DNA of 64,000 nucleotides from Herpomyces periplanetae (Eukaryota > Ascomycota > Laboulbeniomycetes > Herpomycetales > Herpomycetaceae), in the NCBI GenBank assembly GCA_009733715.1, contig WMKJ01000015.1, positions 106,454 to 170,453 on the forward strand, read 5' to 3'. The stretch's first letter is position 1. The number at the start of each line of letters is the position of its first letter. The position numbers and the translations under genes are program-made. Shown piece after piece: positions 23,723 through 35,800 of the stretch. Under the pieces are notes generated by a model. It had not been told where the DNA came from and did not search any database. It saw nothing but the letters and a program-made list of their open reading frames with translations.

Positions 23723-24934
23723 TTATTTTCCATTTTGGCGTATTTCACTCCACTTTTCATCTCGCATTAAACTTTTAGCTGATTCGGCGGATAATGTTGA
23801 CGAGGCCGACGATGCTGTTGACAATGACGAAAGCAGTGGTGTGCCTAATCCCATTCCCAAGCCTGACGTAAAATCTACCTCACCGTCTGCTTGAAATTCG
23901 AAATCATTGTACACTACACGAAGTACACGTTGTAGTCGATCTTCCCTCTTCTTCTGTTTACTGTTTCCTGCTCGCCCGTGTCCAAGGCTGGGTAACCCTG
24001 AGTCGGCTGCACGTTTAACTCGGCGGCTAGACCTTGTGGAAAACCCACCCCCCCGATCTCCTTGACTTGGGGCACACCCGTCGCCCAATTCACCCATGCC
24101 ACTCTCTTCGTGCGTCGTTTCACTACACTCACGCACTCGCTCTCCCCCATCCTCATCGTCGTCGTGTTCACTCACCAGGATTTCAACTGTTCTCTTCAGC
24201 CGTTCGTACGCCGCCCCCAATTTCATGTATCTGCTTTCAAGTACACGATATTTTTCGGTCATACAATCAAGCTTTGCTTCTAAATCCCGTGCATGTTGCT
24301 CCTTTCGTTCACGAAAAGCTCTCTGAGCTGCTCGATTTTGCGCACGCCTCCGCTGTGACAAGGAGCTCATTAATGAATTCCCATTGACCATGCCATTTCC
24401 CGTAGTTGTTACCGTCGCAGCCACTGGAATAGCATTAATTTCTTCCACGCCATTTTCTGTTGTTTTCACTATTCCTTTGGACGTTCCGTCTGATGGACTG
24501 TTTGCGGGCGGGGTGAATTGCGTAGCGTTGGTTCTTCCGGCGTAAACATTGCTTACTGAAGCTCCAATTCTCACATTCTGTGCTGATCCATCGCCCGCTA
24601 CTCCACACAAGTTCTGAGAAGGTCTAACCAAAGATAATGCCGGAAGAGATGATGTCAATGGTACCATTTGTACTCCGTTAACTTCATCCAACCGATTCGG
24701 TGCTATCATTACCCCATTTGTATATCCTAGTGGCAGGTGATAGTTCGTCGTTGTAGCATCGAAGTCCGTGCTTCCTAAGGTTACGGGACAAGGTGTTGTG
24801 TATGCGTAAGGGGAACAATCCATTAAAAAGTCGACCGAAGATGCGTCGGGGGACACTGATGTTGTGGTTGATGTGGGTGTCGATGAGTATAAATTCCCTG
24901 GATGCTTCCCAGCGAACTCGTAGAATTGGGTCAT
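23723..24934 (-). CDS. bZIP transcription factor, Yap/Pap (AP-1-like) type
   Basis: A single exon of 403 codons from ATG at 24934 to TAA at 23723. The basic region at about 193-215 reads QRRRAQNRAAQRAFRERKEQ, with the NxxAQxxFR signature of fungal Yap/Pap factors (N-R-A-A-Q-R-A-F-R). It is followed by a leucine-zipper region at about 216-260 (heptads through AKLDCMTEKYRVLESRYMKL). The N-terminal 190 residues are Ser/Thr/Pro/Asn-rich and the C-terminus has Ser/Ala runs. The paired cysteine-rich domains that make Yap1/Pap1 redox-sensitive are not obvious: one CSE triplet occurs after the zipper, but the protein does not end in the usual CSEIWD-type domain. It could be a Yap-family paralogue regulated in another way. 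The immediate upstream DNA is pyrimidine-rich as read in the sense direction. Confidence 0.85.
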   Translation of the reverse strand: MTQFYEFAGKHPGNLYSSTPTSTTTSVSPDASSVDFLMDCSPYAYTTPCPVTLGSTDFDATTTNYHLPLGYTNGVMIAPNRLDEVNGVQMVPLTSSLPALSLVRPSQNLCGVAGDGSAQNVRIGASVSNVYAGRTNATQFTPPANSPSDGTSKGIVKTTENGVEEINAIPVAATVTTTGNGMVNGNSLMSSLSQRRRAQNRAAQRAFRERKEQHARDLEAKLDCMTEKYRVLESRYMKLGAAYERLKRTVEILVSEHDDDEDGGERVRECSETTHEESGMGELGDGCAPSQGDRGGGFSTRSSRRVKRAADSGLPSLGHGRAGNSKQKKREDRLQRVLRVVYNDFEFQADGEVDFTSGLGMGLGTPLLSSLSTASSASSTLSAESAKSLMRDEKWSEIRQNGK

Positions 24935-27285
24935 GATGCGATACTTGGATGTGACTAGGTCTAGTACAAGCGGAGATGAAATAAAGTAATGATTGGGGGA
25001 TATATCTACCGTAACGTACGCGACGACAGTTAAAAAGTCGTGGTATCTGGTGACTGAAAGTACAGTATTGAAAGATGGTGGGAATGGGGAAGAAGCCGGA
25101 TGATTTAGAGTATGAAGTGTTAAAAGAAAAAGTTATCACTAGGCAATACCGGGGGAAAATGTAGGTTAAAATTTCTAAGTCGAAAGAGTCATTGGGTGTG
25201 CTAAGACAGAAGATTGACTGAGGGGTTATTTTGAACCGGATGGCGAGAACTTATATAGACTGAATCCTGATCGTGAGCATGAAAATTATGAACATGGACA
25301 GACAGGGGATCACGAGCCAGCAACGCTGAAGGCATATCTAGATGCATTGCAAAGGTATGAGGCTTCCCCACTCCAGGCATGGGATTTCGTAGGTCGGTAC
25401 GTATGAGAACGAGAACACGCATGGGCACACGAGAGTAAATTGATTATTCCAGTTAACTCTAGGATAAAAGAGTATTAAACCGTACTTGCTTTAGTTTTAG
25501 TCCCGAGCTGATCCAACGCGAAGGCGTGTATTTGTTGAATCGTTTACAGTATAGGGAGTATGACCCCGGATAACTTTTCAGCGTATTAAGCTTGAACTCT
25601 CGGGTGTGTACGATGGGATGGGCAAGGGGATAAAATTCTTCTACACGACCATCGTTTGGCCTGTACACCATACACGTTATGCTATAGAACTTCAGAGCTT
25701 CCTTGTCCTGCTAATTGCCCACAAAACTATCGATGTGTATATTAAGAACGAAAATCGTGTCGTATTGCACGCGTAAAACGGGCTCCTCCCGTGGTGGATA
25801 CGCGCCCGTGTAAACGTAGCACCCGGGAACCCTGGCTCGTTTACAATTTTTATCTTCGTACTCGCGGTCAAGGAATGTTTCTAGCGTGAACTTATTACAT
25901 GATAGAATCATTCATTACTCGTACCAGTAAAATCGTTGAATAGTGAACCATTTCAGTTGGCAGTACGTAAGTGAACTCTCATAGCACAGCTTCAAACGAT
26001 TCCCTTTTTAGTCTCCAATGTGGAGAGACCGAATAAACAGTTAAACAGACTATATCAACAACGACGTAAAATGATAAATTGCAAAGCCATCAATTCTATT
26101 ACTAGAAATTTCACCAGGTCATCAACACGAAGTCCCTTCGTAAATGTTCGCCAATCTTCCCGTCAAACGTGTCGCGAAAACATTTTCGACTCCCGAAATC
26201 CTGCACCGCCACGGCAATCCACAGCCGCCGTGGCGGTGCGCAAGGATGGAGTCACGTGGGCTTCTGTTCGTGGTGGCGGTGTGCTGGGTGATGGGATTTG
26301 GCAATAAGTTCCTTTGGCGGGGGAACACGATGGAGATAATTAGTTGGGCACATTTGATTGGAGTGGGTCGGGCCATAGGATATGGATGCGTGTTTGTACA
26401 TATTTATTTGTGATTATCTGCGTTCATATCACTACAAATTGAGTTTAAGCCAATTATCCCAAGCAAGGAGTACATAGGCAATACGATGATTAAATCACAA
26501 CGTTGTGCTGTATATATGACGATTCGAGAAACCGTCTTAATGGAACATTGTGCATTGGGATGTAAGTGAATGACTGACTATTTAGCCCATTTATCGGTTA
26601 TACGTATAAACAGCGGTAATTTTAGGTATACAGTGTGAAACGTTTTGAATAATATACCGGAGAGGTAGACGGGTAGATTGGCTAGTTAAATTGTTCAATT
26701 TAACAGATGTAGAAGCTTTACTATGCCTAAATATTTACACTCACGCCAATTAATGGAACGAGAAATTTTTCATACGGATGCGAGCATGGAGGTTAACCTA
26801 GATTGTAACAGAATAGTGCAACATACGCGCTGGTTGACCGAACAAGCAGGGACACTCCCACCGTAGCGAACCGTCGTGCAAGGCTGACAACAGCCTACCA
26901 GTGAAATTCATTGCGTTTAGCCGCCTTAAAGATTCCCACATGTGCGTACGAGGTTAACATGGTGATGAGTATACGCATATACATACAAACACACGCACAC
27001 AAGCGTCCTGGCATTTAACCTGAGTGCACGCCAGATTAAGTACCTTCCTGCTCGCTAAATCCCGCCCTAGGCTAATCGACGAAATGAAGTTTTCGGTACA
27101 GGGAAAGCGTTAATAATGGGATGAAAAATGTTTATTTTAAGCTTGTAGAGGCATTATTTCACATTGAATTATAGGTAAAGTTAATTGGAAGGATGGCGAG
27201 TGTAATCAGTGTGAACACTTTACTTGGCTGATTAGAAATGGTTTTATATATACTTAGTTTTTTCGGACCCTGCCGGTTAGAAGTA
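24935..27285. other. Intergenic region with a strong GC-rich hairpin
   Basis: No protein family is recognisable. Short minus-strand frames lie at 25201-25911, but they share no splice-consistent continuation or family motif. The main structural feature is a 13-bp perfect inverted repeat at 26203-26239 inside a locally GC-rich patch (26190-26300). Confidence 0.5.
26203..26239. repeat. 13-bp perfect inverted repeat with 11-nt loop
   Basis: GCACCGCCACGGC (26203-26215) and its exact complement GCCGTGGCGGTGC (26227-26239) enclose an 11-base loop. The stem has 11 G-C pairs and would be very stable as RNA or as an extruded cruciform. No open frame or known RNA family explains it. Confidence 0.9.
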
Positions 27286-27373
27286 TCCGTCGTGGTGTAA
27301 TGGTAACATATTCGGCTCTCATGAAGGGCTATCCGGAACCCGGAAGCTCCGGGTTCAATTCCCGGCGACGGAA
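27286..27373 (+). tRNA. tRNA-Glu, anticodon CUC, with a 17-nt intron
   Basis: Acceptor arms TCCGTCG (27286-27292) and CGACGGA (27366-27372) pair fully. The D stem is 27295-27298 with 27306-27309. The anticodon stem is TTCGG (27311-27315) with CCGGA (27340-27344), including one U-G pair. The T arm is CCGGG-TTCAATT-CCCGG (27349-27365). The anticodon is CTC at 27318-27320. A 17-base intron (27322-27338) follows the base after the anticodon, the canonical eukaryotic position, and removing it leaves a 71-nt tRNA including the discriminator A at 27373. The intron contains a second CCGGA copy that could compete for the anticodon stem. The internal B box (GGTTCAATTCC) is present. Confidence 0.95.
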
Positions 27374-27376
27374 AGA

Positions 27377-27395
27377 TTTTGGGGGTTTAGTTTTT
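27377..27395 (+). terminator. RNA polymerase III terminator T-runs after tRNA-Glu
   Basis: Four Ts start 3 bases after the tRNA discriminator (27377-27380), with a backup run of five Ts at 27391-27395. Confidence 0.7.
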
Positions 27396-27578
27396 GAGCA
27401 GATGGCGTTGGATTGACGTGTTGTCTACGTCATGGCGCTTACCCGGGGTCTTGACGACGGCAGTGCGCTTAAAGAAGGAAATGTGTGGGCTTTGAACCAA
27501 AGGTTCACTTTTTAGTACAATCCACATCGCCATTATATTTGAGGGGAAAACTAACATTTTTTGTTGAGGAGTTTCATT

Positions 27579-29826
27579 ATGCAAAAAATTAATGATAATG
27601 TTTACCGGTTTAATGTGCATCCCAGACGACAATTTGCAGGGAAACGAGGAATTGTTACTAGGCCGCGTGTAAGCTACTGAATGAATTTATGTATGAAGAA
27701 GTTTTAAAATGTTAATTTGAAAGATGAACAGCAAATCACATGTTTTTCATACGACGAAAACCGAGTATACCGATCAGATAGCTCTTCTTTACGCTATTAT
27801 TGTCCACCGCGCATCGGGGTGGATTTATCCGAAGGATTTGAAACGTTTAGGTATCACACTAACTTGACCGATCCTCATGTGGATGATTTGCTACGTGCCA
27901 TAATGGAAGTGGAAGAAGCGAAGGGGGAGCCGATTAAGGCTGATATAGTCACATGGCGAGGACTTTTAACCAAAGTAAAATGAATTTGAATAATTCAAAT
28001 AAGAGAGAAAGGCTAATTGGTTAAATCGGCATAATAAAGATCATGGTTATGCCATACTCTAGGGCCAACGAGTAAGTTGGTATATTTAAGAAGAAATTGT
28101 TTCATGTTAAACTAACGATAATTCATGACCGGTTAAGGAATTTTGTAATGAACGCGACGTATTTTCAGGTTATTAATATTGATTCACTTACTTGTTAGGC
28201 TAATCGTACTTTTGAGTAAAGGCTTAATCAACGTTGATGTTATACTAATCACGAGAGTTTAGGGAACGATGTAAGTCGACGGGTTTGCAAGTTTAATAAA
28301 GCTAATCAAGCGTACATGGATGAGTGAGCGAACGAAACTCGAGTAGCTTTATCGAAGAAGATCATGAAGCATGGTTAGAGCGTGAAAACAGCCTCAAAAA
28401 CTCAATGACCACTCAGTCCAACGATGCAATGAAAAAAGATGGTTTAGCAGTGACAAAATTTGTATACTGGGGTATGAATACATTTTTCGTATAGCTAGTG
28501 GAGTGGCAGGACTTTGGCTTTTTTGGGTTTACCGTTGTGGGAAAGGCAGAGCAAAAGTTTGCATTGGGTTTAGGGGAAATAAAGATTTGTTTGATGTAGC
28601 ATGAATTTGGAGTAAGAGTTAAATGGAGTTTGAGCGTACCGAATGAAGCTAAAGGGAAGGATTGGATTGGTATGTTAGGATATAAATTCGAAAGTGTCGC
28701 AACAGCGGTGAAGCCGGAAAGACAAATGACCGAAGAAGAAAAATTGCAACGGGAAAGAGACGTAGTGCAAAACTATTCGCAGTACTGTTCTGTTTGTGAA
28801 ATGAAGTTCGGACGGCTAACATTGGTGATTGGAGGAGAAGTTGATGCAATGAAAGACTACGAGTTTGGCGGGCGATACTGTGATGATGAAAGTTTTACCA
28901 ACCCAGTAGAACAAAGCGACCAAAGGATTATTCAAGATAAAAGGTCGGAGTTGGTTGAGTTGAAGACAAACCGAGAAATTAGTACGGCTTCAGATCGGTA
29001 TAAATTTAGCCAAAAATTGCTAAAAGTATGGGCACAATCATATCTGTTAGGCGTTTCACGCATAGCGTTTGGTTTTCGAAATGATACGGGAATATTAACT
29101 AGAGTGGAAGAGTGTTCAACATGGGACATTCCACAATGGGGGCCGATATTTGAAAGTAGTAATGGAAAGATTGGCATGAGAAAATCACATGAACAAAAGC
29201 CGTATCAACAACCATACCAAAAGAAGCGAGAAGTATGGAATGCTGAAATATGCATAAAGTTCACAGAGGATTTTTTATCGAGTAAGTAATGTTAGTATTT
29301 TTAACCAACAAACCCAAGGGAATATATATCGGGGGGATTTATTTTTACGAAATTTCACATGTTGGTTTGAACATTCTCTTATTTCAGGAGGGAATAATGA
29401 AAGGATGAAAACTTGGGTGTGAAATTTCGTTAATAGAATGATAAACATTTCCGCGATTGGGTGTTGTTAGTACCATGGTGGTAAAATGGTTGGAAGTTGC
29501 ATTGACTGGCAAAAAGACATAAATTAACTAAATGAAATTGGGATATACGCGTCCTAAACAAAGCCCTACGAGAAATCATCTGTTCCGACGACAAAAACCG
29601 CGTGGAAAAACGTCCAGAACCCGGAAACTCGACCGTCTGGCAAATCAAAAATCTTTCCAACCAAGCAATCGAAATCTCCAAAATCGCCAAGCCCTCCCCC
29701 GACGCCACACCAAACTCCACCTCGCCCTGCTCCGCCACTCCGCCCCACCCCGTCCTGTCCCGTGACTTCGTCGAGTGGCGGTGTGCTCTTGCTGCGCGGA
29801 ACAACCTTCTGCCGCCTGCTGCCTAG
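27579..29826 (+). CDS. RAI1: RAI1/DXO family decapping nuclease
   Basis: Seven exons rebuilt by reading frame and family match: 27579-27666, 27724-27974, 28040-28071, 28138-28158, 28329-28471, 28679-29281, 29564-29826, total 466 residues. Conserved blocks in order are FNVHPRRQFAG (residues 11-21), ITCFSYDEN (34-42), DIVTWRGLLTK (ending 113), IMVMPYS and SFIEED. Then come WGYKFES with GYKFE at 179-183, GGEVD (E232, D234), ELKT (E272, K274), KVWAQSYLLGVSRIAFGFRN and the C-terminal VWQIKNL. These carry the DXO metal-binding and catalytic motifs. The family removes incomplete, NAD or aberrant 5' caps, and in fungi it stimulates the nuclear exonuclease Rat1. Exons of 32 and 21 nt and weak donors (GTGTAA, GTATTT) make the exon 1/2 and 4/5 joins the least certain. 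The last exon carries a Pro/Ser/Cys/Thr-rich insert in GC-rich DNA. Confidence 0.88.
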
Positions 29827-32800
29827 CCACTGTGGCTACAAAGGCTGGGGCGCACTGTTCAGCCACCGAGGCCCGCTTTGTGGCTTAGTTCCTTGTAGGA
29901 GGAAGCTGATTGGTGGGAGTGTTTGGGTTTGTGTTAGGTCGAGTTTGGTGGGCGAAGGTTTAAAGATATTTCTCGACTTCTTTTCTTGCTCGATTCGATG
30001 TTTTTTTTTAAATTCTTCGTGGGGGGGGGATTTTTCCGGTTTGGTTTATATGGTTAATCACAAATAAATCCAATCTTGTACTTTTTCCTATTTTCCCTTA
30101 ACATCTTTGTTGGATTATGGTTACGCTTCCACTAGTTTATCTTCTCTCGTACTACCCTCCAATAGTTTTGAATTCATTCTTTTTTTCTTCTACCTTACAA
30201 TATCCTAATACTACCCTCTCCACTCTTCCAATTCTCGATTATTTCCCTAATGCCTACCACTTTGTTTTCTCAATCATTGTAACGGTAATGCGATACCATC
30301 ATAAAGGTAAACATTATATGCCACACAAATCTCAATTGCCTTTTCCCATCTCCATTACTGATACCATGTCCAAAGTTTGTGGTTTCTACAATGTTGTGTA
30401 TGCGTGTGCGTGTGTAATCGTTTTCCTTGTGTATCTTACCTTATGTATGTATGTAAGTTCAAAGCAAACAATTGTTCGCCATTCAAAATTCATCTTCATC
30501 GCTCCTATAAAAAAATTGCTCATTTTATGCATATTCACTCTTTACCGTGGCTTTTTCTTATTGTGTAAACTTCTCTAATCCATTTGCCCGATACTACACA
30601 CATCTTTCACACACTACTTACCCTAAAGACGTATTTTCAAGCCGTAACAAAAATGCATGTACTAACTTCTTATCAATTCAACTTCCCCTTACCCCGGCCA
30701 CGTTATACACAACGTTAACTCATCTACTTTATTCCTCTCATACTTTAATCCATTGCTTACCCTTTCCATTACGTCGCGACCCCCCTCCCTAATGCATTAT
30801 AAGTTATTTTCAGTCATACAATGATTGATTCCACGAAAGTGTATTTTTCACGTCAATTTCACTTCAACCATCCTTACAATATACACATGTACATGTAAAT
30901 TAACCAAATTTCAAATTTAATTGTGCACAATCCTATCATCACACTACATTCCAACCCCTTTCCTTACTAGCCTTCCTAGTCCCAAATTTCACCCATACCG
31001 TCACCCTACATTATACTAAACTACATTCACTCAAACAACATCTCGAATATTTTAGGCAATTCTTCTTTTCCATCATTATCTACGCATTCAAACTTTATCG
31101 TTCTGTTCACTTTATCCATCCTTAACAATTGTCTACCATAATAATGTGCACATGCCCTCAGCAACAGTTAACCCTTCTACACTTCGAATACAGCATAATC
31201 CAGAAACTTGTCCATTCATAATTGATACACTAATGTCTCTATTACTCTCAATTATGCGTATACCCTCAAATGTTTATACAATTCAAGCGGTACTCCCCGT
31301 TTTGGAAGTAAATATTAAATAAGTAATCAATATATTATCCAAATCAACATTAGATTTACTCAATCATTACTTTTATACATGAAAAAATACGTATGCTTAC
31401 ACGACCTACATCACAATTATGTAGTGTCAGTATATACGCACACACGCATGCATGTAATGATATCAAGATTGAAGTAGCACGACAAATCCTTTGTCTAACC
31501 GAGTGACTGCGTATGTAGAATTATCTCGGGCCAATCCGGTTCCATCCAATCCTTCTCCCCAGTACTCGAGCCAGGTCTTTTTCACTTAATCCTACTCGAT
31601 GTACTGTCGAGCAGTAAAGTCCCCTCTGTGCTTGTCAGATCTGGTCGTGTCAGGTCGGCCGAGGTCGTGTTATGCAACCTAACCTAACGCAATGCAATGC
31701 AACGCAATGCATAGCCAGATCAAATAAGGTATGATTTGACACGGAGCTATCCGATCCATTCCAAATTTGTGCACCTGTCTAATGCTCGTGTGAATTAACC
31801 CCATTTTACCAGAGTATTATCGTCAAGAGCTACGCAAATTTACACCTACAATAACTGTCAAAGTCAACCTGTACGTATTTACGCATATAATAACTTTGAT
31901 GATAAGTTTAATCTGCATATCTCCAATATATCATGCACATAGTTTAATCGGAACATGAAACTTACTTGTCCGTTAATATGCCAGTCTGTAATATTCTCTA
32001 TGATTCTATAGCTTCTAATATCCCGAGTCTATTACACTAAGATCCAATAATATTATTTAGGATACTTTTACAATCCACATTTATCGCGTTTGAGAAAATT
32101 GGGCCATCCTTTGCACATATTCCCCTATCAGAGCGTACTACGCCGTATCGCTCCAAGAAAATCTCTGCCGAGCTCTGCCGCAGTGCACCAATGTTCCTCC
32201 AGTAACCCACTGCCAGCATACCACTCTTACATCAATTCACATCCATACTCATTTCCACCTGGTCAACTTCTCCACCCTTCCCGTTATTCGCCATGTTCTC
32301 ACCATCCACACTTACCCACTTTCATAATTCGCTTAACAAAACTCTACACTTCTCCACTTTCCACTATACACGCACATTCTCATATTCTGTCCACTATTAC
32401 TATTTCTTTTTCTTGATCTTCCCCCGCTCCTTCTTGTCTTGTCTCACACCACTTTGCCTCATCCATGCGCACCTTCTCCAGTCTCCTTCCTCCGTAATCG
32501 TCCCTTCATTTTTTTGCACGTGATAAATTTTAATGATTAATTTCTTTGCGTCTTCACTTTCCCGTTTAATCAGTATCTTATTATTGCATCTATCCTTCCG
32601 CTGTTTAATAATCTTTCATTCTACTCCTTTGCTAACTGTTATTTCTTTTAACGTAACTACATTTTATTTTCCTCCTTACTGCTTCACGCCATTCTTCATA
32701 CCTAAGTTATCCATTAACCTAACAAGAAGACACTTGTACCTTATCGGTGTACTCGATCTGCTCATTTTACTAGCTTATGCTAACAGCTTGCATATCACTT

Positions 32801-35800
32801 CATTTGTGCGCTCCTTCGTTTGTCCGTGTATCTGTCAATTCATTTTTATTGACAAACTTACCCTACTATTCCTCTGTCTACTCCCGCCCACGTTTATCAT
32901 CACACACGCCTACACTATCTGTAATATCTGCTACGTTATGTCGTGTACCAACTTAGTTGCCAAGCGTGAAACGCACTCTAATCCTGAAACCCTCCCCTCA
33001 ATTTACCCAGTCAAATCATCATATATATTATCTTATTTACTACTGTTATTCGCTTCAATAATTACATTACTATTACCTTTTCCTAGCCCCTTATTCCCCC
33101 TCCGAATCCATCGTCACCGTTCAAAGTAACACCCGAGCCGTCTAATAATCTTGTCCTACCTAACTTTGTGGCCACAATTTTCATCCAATCGTATACTCTC
33201 AAGATTTAGAATAGTAAAAATACTCTAATCTACCCTACCTCGTTAACTCCCCCAAATAATACCAAACCAAATCTTAACACTATGAAGTCGCGTGATTTCA
33301 TTATTGTTGTCTTCTTTGCCCGGCAATCCTATAATCAACACATCATTTACTGTTTCATCCCGTGACATGACCCAAAGTATCCCATATTAGGAGTAGTTAA
33401 CCCTTTAACGTACGTGTGCATCTGCACCCGCACCCGCTCCCGCTCCCGCGCCCGCACGCCTACGCGTACACGTTTACGCAAAGGTTAACTAGATAAGTCC
33501 ATATCGCCTAAATTATTCTGTTTACTTCACGCAACGTAATGCAAGATAAAACTGATAACATTCTCTCTCATTCCATCATTACCCTTATACTCCTCATACA
33601 TCAAGTAAAATATTCGCTGGCTAAATTGAAATGAGTGAACCATATGATCTCGTTTCCATTTAAGGGCTTTTCGCATTTCGTCCACGCTAACCACAATATT
33701 GCTTCATATCATACAAGGCTTTTCCATGTTAGCAGCGCCAAATCATCTCAATCTGCACTATACCATTTCATACTATACGACACTATTATTGTACTATACG
33801 ACATCATGTCACGCCGAGCCGAGTGGAACCAGTTAAAATCTTACTACCCAACACAATCCCATAGAAAACAATACTACGCTACTCCACTTCACTTCACCAC
33901 ACTACCTTACAGTGCACCTTAGCACTACCCGCTGCTCATGCGAATGCGAATGCAACACCGCGCCGCACTATCCCACCGTATGCCACCACTTAATATGGCA
34001 CAATCCCCCTGCCTCCTTAAACTCGTCACCTGACCCATGCTTCTCAAACCGCTACAAATGTCAAGACTTTCTCCCCATTTCCCAAAGCAATCAGCTTAGC
34101 TAATTGCATAAAGTACCTGACTAGGGCTTGCTAGTTCATGATTTTAATATACTGTGCAGTGCAGCACAAAACAACGCAGTCGTATTCCCCTCTCTTCCCC
34201 TTTCATCGAGACGATCACTCAATAATTCCCTTTACCATTAGCTGGAGTAAACCTCTTCTCGATTAACTCATAAACTTGTACTCTTGTTTACCCATATACG
34301 TTAGTTTGCGTATAACTCACGACAAATCCACTTCAGTACGCTCAATATTTTAGCTTATTTAGAACATCTTAATCCATATCTCTTCCTCCCATTACGTTTC
34401 ATTCGCATAATCTTCTTAGGTCAACATCATCGGCATGCCTACACCGATCGATTTGACCACCGTGCTTAACAAGTTGCAGCTACCTTGCATTAACCAAACA
34501 ATTTTACCCTCTATACATGATTAATAAGCACTGGTATCGTATCCTTAACCAACTTAACATTTTCCCTTGGAATGTTACACTCACCTATTAACACTACTAA
34601 TTCAGTCTTTCTCTTGCCTTTATCTCTCCTTTCTCATTATGCTTTCTTCCCCATCATTATCATACAATTTTATCGCCACCATTTTTCATACTCACGTAAA
34701 TTTTCACCTATCCACCATTCAACTGCAGTTAAATTTGCCTCCCAACTGTTATACTACATTTGTTTACATGAGTATGCATACGTACGTTAACCAGTCAAAC
34801 TTGAACGACTAACAATATTTCTACAACCCCATCTACATCCACACTTACACCTACAATGGCGCCGACACCCGTGCCCCCACTCACCACATTAGTCGACTAG
34901 CTGTCAATTTCGTAATAATTTGTCATACGTGAGCGTATAGAAGAATATCATGTGAATTCTATGCCGCTGTTACTCCATACATCACCGTTAACTTATACAC
35001 ATGCGCCCTCTCTCTCCACCCTGACTTGTCCACCGTTATGTTCAACTTACGCCAACTTAAACGTGCCAAGTAAACCTTTTACTAAAAAATTTCACATACG
35101 CTATGTAAACCCGATTAGATCAAGCCAGTTTTTATCTCTGGCTAGTTTGTCAAGTTCACCAACGAAATTTTCCGTCACCTTCAGCTCCATAAAAACGTTG
35201 TTGCCACGCATCAACTTATCCATTTTTTTCACTCGCGATTATCCATTCAAACCTCCACCTATTCTTCGATTATCATCTTTTTTGCTTCCACCGCCGATCA
35301 TCCTATCCATTATCCACATTCGTTAACCCACTTTCCCACTTGCCGCTTCAACTTTCACACCAACTCTTTTACACCTAATCTATCCAAATGTGACTTTCTC
35401 TTGTCCAAAATAACCGTTTTCATATTGCCTGCTATCTATCACTACACCGCCCCCCTTTCTACTCTTTCCCCTCCCTCTGCCCGGAATGGGTTCGCATCAA
35501 TTTATCGCACCTTCACTCCAATGGTTATAACATCTCTTATTAATGCTAGTCTCGTATCTTTGAACTTCCGGACCGTATGCACACCCTGAGTTAACTATGC
35601 ATTAACAACTAACATCTTCACTCACTCACTCACTTACCCACCCGCTCTACAATCTCATATTTGCGCTTTACCTTTTCTCAAAACCTTGTGTGGTCCGCCC
35701 GTGGATAAACTTTTTGATAATCTTTACCTGTAATGTATCTACTTTTATCCCACCATCATCATAACCATCGTCATCAATGTTACCTTTGCCATAATCAACT

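Noticed and set aside
25201-25911. Three consecutive minus-strand frames that might be exons of one gene
   Set aside because: No recognisable domain and no convincing splice phase linking them. Frames of this size are common by chance in the window.
15955-29826. Functional clustering of cap-related genes (CBP80 and RAI1)
   Set aside because: They are separated by unrelated genes about 9 kb apart, and fungal housekeeping genes of related function often fall together by chance. Nothing in the sequence ties them together.
29566-29866. Minus-strand and alternative-frame open frames overlapping the last RAI1 exon
   Set aside because: They are shadows of GC-rich coding sequence. The plus-strand frame from 29564 matches the RAI1 C-terminus and joins exon 6 in phase.
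31675-31690. AACCTAACCTAACG as an interstitial telomere repeat
   Set aside because: Only two units, neither matching the common fungal TTAGGG repeat, with no further copies nearby.
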